Source of the DNA: JBHGXV01 sp041920505
Lineage (GTDB): Bacteria > Bacillota > Bacilli > Brevibacillales > Brevibacillaceae
NCBI GenBank assembly: GCA_041920505.1
Contig: JBHGXV010000014.1
Span: 43,264-107,263 of the forward strand
Direction: 5' to 3'
DNA length: 64,000 nt
Shown here: positions 62,270 through 64,000 of the stretch, in pieces
How positions within the stretch are numbered: position 1 is the stretch's first letter
How the letters are laid out: each line of letters starts with the position of its first letter
Translations under genes and position numbers: made by a program
Notes under the pieces: model-generated
What the model was told of the DNA's origin: nothing
The model's input: the letters and a program-made list of their open reading frames with translations, nothing else
Databases searched by the model: none

Positions 62270-62368
62270 ATGCCGCTGCTTGTTTACGCTGGATACGCGC
62301 TGATGGCAACAGGGACCGGGATTCTCGTCCTAAAGGTGCTAATCGATACCGGTATCATTTCGCGATAG
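62270..62368 (+). CDS. 32-residue membrane peptide
   Basis: ATG 62270 follows AGGAGG by 6 nt. The peptide is one hydrophobic helix (MPLLVYAGYALMATGTGILV). It is divergent from the small membrane-protein gene and followed at once by a terminator, so it forms its own transcription unit. Holin-like or regulatory roles are possible but unproven. Confidence 0.6.
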   Translation: MPLLVYAGYALMATGTGILVLKVLIDTGIISR

Positions 62369-62390
62369 GGCTCCGATTACGGGGCCTTTT
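62369..62390 (+). terminator. Terminator after the membrane peptide
   Basis: GGCTCC pairs with GGGGCC (one G-U pair), loop of 6, then TTTT. Confidence 0.65.
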
Positions 62391-62391
62391 C

Positions 62392-62616
62392 TCATTCGTA
62401 CAGAACCTTACCTTCTTCAATGCGGATAATGACTTTGAATTTACCTTCGACACGGTGCTTTTGCTGGACATACTCGACGATCCCCGGATGATTCAAGCAC
62501 ATCTCAACTAACTCGTTTGCCAAAGTGGTCGGGTGCTTGCGGCATGCCAGCGCTAATCGGATCAATTTCTCGCGCGTATCGTCACTCGGCGTCAAATGTA
62601 CTCGTCTGCCAATCAT
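62392..62616 (-). CDS. RHH-type DNA-binding protein
   Basis: 74 residues of ribbon-helix-helix character: an N-terminal strand (RRVHLTPSDD) followed by two helices (REKLIRLALACRKH and PTTLANELVEMC) and a C-terminal tail with beta character. CopG/Arc-like proteins regulate copy number, transfer or relaxase genes. A broken copy of the same gene lies at 48978-49052 on the other strand. Confidence 0.7.
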   Translation of the reverse strand: MIGRRVHLTPSDDTREKLIRLALACRKHPTTLANELVEMCLNHPGIVEYVQQKHRVEGKFKVIIRIEEGKVLYE

Positions 62617-62736
62617 CTACGCCACCTCACTTCGTTGTTGCTTAGTAGATAAAATGCTAAACTGATTGTCCAAAATGCAAAGTTCTGTTGTATGCTAAAG
62701 GAAAAATTTCGAGGTCTTGTCTGAGGTGAAGGAAAC

Positions 62737-62979
62737 ATGTCTCAATTCGAAAAATTTGGACTCGGCAAATACCGTACGCCATTCGGAAAGTTCCTCGACG
62801 CTCACAAGATAACGTCCGTGGAGTTCGCGAAGGAGAGTGGCATCAGCCGGAATACGATCGATAAGCTCGCGGGAGAGAAAGGTTACGCACCGCGGCAGTC
62901 AACGATCAACAAGGTCCTCCTCACCGCGAAAAAGTACGACGAATCCATCACGTACGAGCAACTTTTTCCGCCAATGTAA
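62737..62979 (+). CDS. XRE-family helix-turn-helix protein at the right end
   Basis: 80 residues. HTH region EFAKESGISRNTIDKLAGEK; the N-terminus FGKYRTPFGKFLDAHKI is typical of small phage repressor-like proteins. GGTGAAGGAAAC upstream of the ATG. Probably a second regulator near the right attachment site, divergent from the RHH gene. Confidence 0.78.
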   Translation: MSQFEKFGLGKYRTPFGKFLDAHKITSVEFAKESGISRNTIDKLAGEKGYAPRQSTINKVLLTAKKYDESITYEQLFPPM

Positions 62980-63293
62980 CGAAGTCACTCCGCGGCGAAG
63001 AAACACAAAAAGGCCCTCTGACGGGCGTTCCGCAAGAAGGCCGTAGTTTCCCTATACGCTGCTGAAGCTAGCGTATGCGGGATTGGGCGCGAATAGAACA
63101 AAACGGAGAAAATAATCCCGGCGCTTTGTTACGGTGTAGCGCACCGCTCCTTGATTATTAGCGCTCCTAAACGTATAATCGAGTGTAATCGGATTGACAC
63201 ACGTTTGACCATTCGTATGACAAACGAGCATGGTGACGCAGTTTTCGGATGACCAACGTAAGGACAAACGTCGGTTATCGGAATCCTATCGCA
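62980..63293. other. Right-end non-coding region with arm-site candidates
   Basis: No gene is supported. GTGTAGCG at 63134-63141 and GTTTGACCATTCG at 63203-63215 echo the left-end words and may be integrase arm sites. Confidence 0.5.
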
Positions 63294-63342
63294 ACTGGCA
63301 GTGTAGAGGTCGTCGGTTCGATCCCGATAGGGTCCACCATAC
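63294..63342 (+). repeat. attR (49-bp direct repeat)
   Basis: Right copy of the attachment repeat, identical to 47114-47162. It carries only the 3' half of the tRNA and is not a functional tRNA gene. Confidence 0.93.
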
Positions 63343-63351
63343 ATGAAAAGA

Positions 63352-63376
63352 AAACGGCAGAAGTGCCGTTTTTTTG
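63352..63376 (+). terminator. Displaced tRNA-Ala terminator
   Basis: AAACGGCA pairs with TGCCGTTT around GAAG, followed by T run. Its place just past attR fits the terminator that originally followed the tRNA gene before integration. Confidence 0.75.
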
Positions 63377-63459
63377 TTTTGATTTGATTTGTGATTCGTA
63401 CTTGATAAATGTAGAGCAGTTAACGTTTCTGCCTAGTGGTTTAAATAAACTTGACACCT

Positions 63460-63502
63460 CCTCCCACCAAGTTAACATCAACAAAACTTGATGGTTGGGA
63501 GG
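63460..63502 (+). promoter_or_regulatory. Ribosome-binding-site-sequestering hairpin
   Basis: CCTCCCACCAAGTT (63460-63473) can pair with AACTTG (63485-63490) and TGGTTGGGAGG (63492-63502), with a small bulge. The 3' arm contains the GGGAGG used by the gene at 63512, so the folded form would block ribosome binding. Confidence 0.6.
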
Positions 63503-63511
63503 ATTTAACTT

Positions 63512-63799
63512 ATGATCGCACTAAATGAGAAAAATTCTTTAACGGCTTTAAAGCATACCGATGAAATTACAATTAGAAATCGCCGTTCCTTGATCGGACT
63601 GGAAGTGGACGATGCTACATTGGCGCAACTTTTAGAAATTGCAAAACGCCATTGCTATCTAGTTCTTGAGTATGGAAAAGCGCAGACCACAGCAGCTCGG
63701 CGGCTTGAAATCTATAGGGAAATTCAGAGTTTACGGTCAGCAAGAGATGCTCTTATTGAAGGATTGAAAAAAGCGCAAATAAATGAGCTTGCTACTTGA
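63512..63799 (+). CDS. Hypothetical protein under a leader hairpin
   Basis: 95 residues, helical (LGLEVDDATLAQLLEIAKRH-like region around 30-48, then AARRLEIYREIQSL). No domain recognised. GGGAGG lies 9 nt upstream of the ATG but inside a hairpin arm. It lies outside the element, between the displaced tRNA terminator and an IS3-family insertion. Confidence 0.65.
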   Translation: MIALNEKNSLTALKHTDEITIRNRRSLIGLEVDDATLAQLLEIAKRHCYLVLEYGKAQTTAARRLEIYREIQSLRSARDALIEGLKKAQINELAT

Positions 63800-63861
63800 G
63801 TTGTTTGCTGATAACGAATTCTTAATATTGCAAAAATCCCCTTCTCCAATGTAAGTTCTAC

Positions 63862-64000
63862 TGGTCAAGACCCCATTTTGTAGACACTGAAAAAAACCCT
63901 AAGCGGCAAGCTGACGTCGGTACTCAACTGGCGTCAGCTTCTTAAGTTTTCGTTGTGGTCGACTTTGATTGTAAAATTGGATATATTCCTCAATTCGCCT
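63862..64000 (-). mobile_element. Right end of an IS3-family insertion sequence (partial)
   Basis: Begins at TGGTCAAGACCCC (63862), a TG-starting end, and runs off the window. Carries the 3' end of the transposase gene on the minus strand. Confidence 0.7.
63899..64000 (-). CDS. IS3-family transposase OrfB, C-terminal end (partial)
   Basis: The minus strand ends EEYIQFYNQSRPQRKLKKL, then TPVEYRRQLAA and a stop, the typical C-terminus of the DDE integrase-type transposase of IS3-family elements. 33 residues are inside the window, the rest lies to the right. Confidence 0.85.
   Translation of the reverse strand, partial: RRIEEYIQFYNQSRPQRKLKKLTPVEYRRQLAA

Larger units (their letters stand above)
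47114..63342. mobile_element. Integrated element of 16.2 kb in tRNA-Ala
   Basis: Bounded by a 49-bp perfect direct repeat (47114-47162 and 63294-63342) that reproduces the tRNA-Ala 3' half, giving an excised circle of 16,180 bp. A tyrosine integrase lies next to the intact tRNA, and the original tRNA terminator is displaced to 63352 beyond the right copy. Contents: integrase, divergent XRE repressor with twin operators, small coupled genes, palindrome cluster, sigma-like factor, zinc-finger, HNH, cold-shock-domain, coiled-coil and repeat proteins, phBC6A51-type HTH, tape-measure-like protein, P-loop ATPase with a small membrane protein, RHH and XRE proteins. No capsid, portal, large terminase, lysis or relaxase gene is recognisable. 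The class is unresolved: phage-satellite-like or integrative mobilisable element. Confidence 0.9.

Noticed and set aside
47114..63342. Complete prophage
   Set aside because: No capsid, portal, large terminase, lysis or tail-tube gene is recognisable in about 16 kb.
63052..63344. Small frames around attR
   Set aside because: They read through tRNA and attachment DNA and have no ribosome binding sites.

Overview
The window looks like a GC-rich member of the Bacillales (Firmicutes), broadly Brevibacillus/Paenibacillaceae/Alicyclobacillaceae-like. The evidence is gene content and order that match the dnaE to dnaI neighbourhood of Bacillus (ytpI, dnaE, malic enzyme, accDA, pfkA, pyk, citZ, icd, mdh, phoPR, polA, mutM, coaE, gapB, nrdR, dnaB, dnaI), together with Shine-Dalgarno sites of the AAGGAGG type, frequent GTG/TTG starts, a sporulation-type YtvI, SLH-domain surface proteins and redox-sensing HxlR regulators. 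I cannot name the species from sequence reading alone.

Layout. 1-1.9 kb: AT-richer accessory DNA with a secreted calcium-repeat protein and a small membrane-protein gene broken by an in-frame amber codon. 2-43.4 kb: conserved core chromosome. It holds the replicative polymerase dnaE; a malic enzyme/FadR-like regulator/accDA block that supplies malonyl-CoA, with a textbook TGGTCnGACCA operator in front of it; lower glycolysis (pfkA, pyk); TCA genes citZ-icd-mdh; phosphate genes phoP-phoR-phoU-ppk; a VanW protein; polA-mutM-coaE-lytic transglycosylase; a gapB-type dehydrogenase with a CcpN-like site in its promoter; a YcdB/SLH surface protein; an HD-GYP phosphodiesterase; nrdR; an orphan peptide-binding lipoprotein; and the primosome loaders dnaB-dnaI. 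42.8-47.1 kb: accessory genes, namely hemerythrin, a divergent HxlR/DoxX/DoxX/extradiol dioxygenase cluster that resembles the catDE/yodB quinone-stress system, an IS256-family relic, a rearranged duplicate scrap of the dioxygenase gene, and a tRNA remnant.

47.1-63.3 kb: an integrated element of 16,180 bp inserted in the 3' half of tRNA-Ala(GGC), bounded by a 49-bp direct repeat. It carries a tyrosine integrase next to the intact tRNA; a divergent XRE repressor with two copies of an 18-bp operator; a translationally coupled string of small genes; an ORF-poor segment packed with perfect palindromes; a sigma-like factor; zinc-finger, HNH and cold-shock-domain proteins; coiled-coil and repeat proteins; a phBC6A51-type HTH protein (small-terminase-like); and a tape-measure-like protein. 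On the opposite strand it has a P-loop ATPase preceded by a small two-TM membrane protein. I see no capsid, portal, large terminase, lysis gene or relaxase. This hybrid of satellite-like and transfer-like features is the most likely novel system in the window.

63.3-64 kb: the displaced tRNA terminator, a small gene whose ribosome binding site is locked in a hairpin, and the 3' end of an IS3-family transposase running off the edge.
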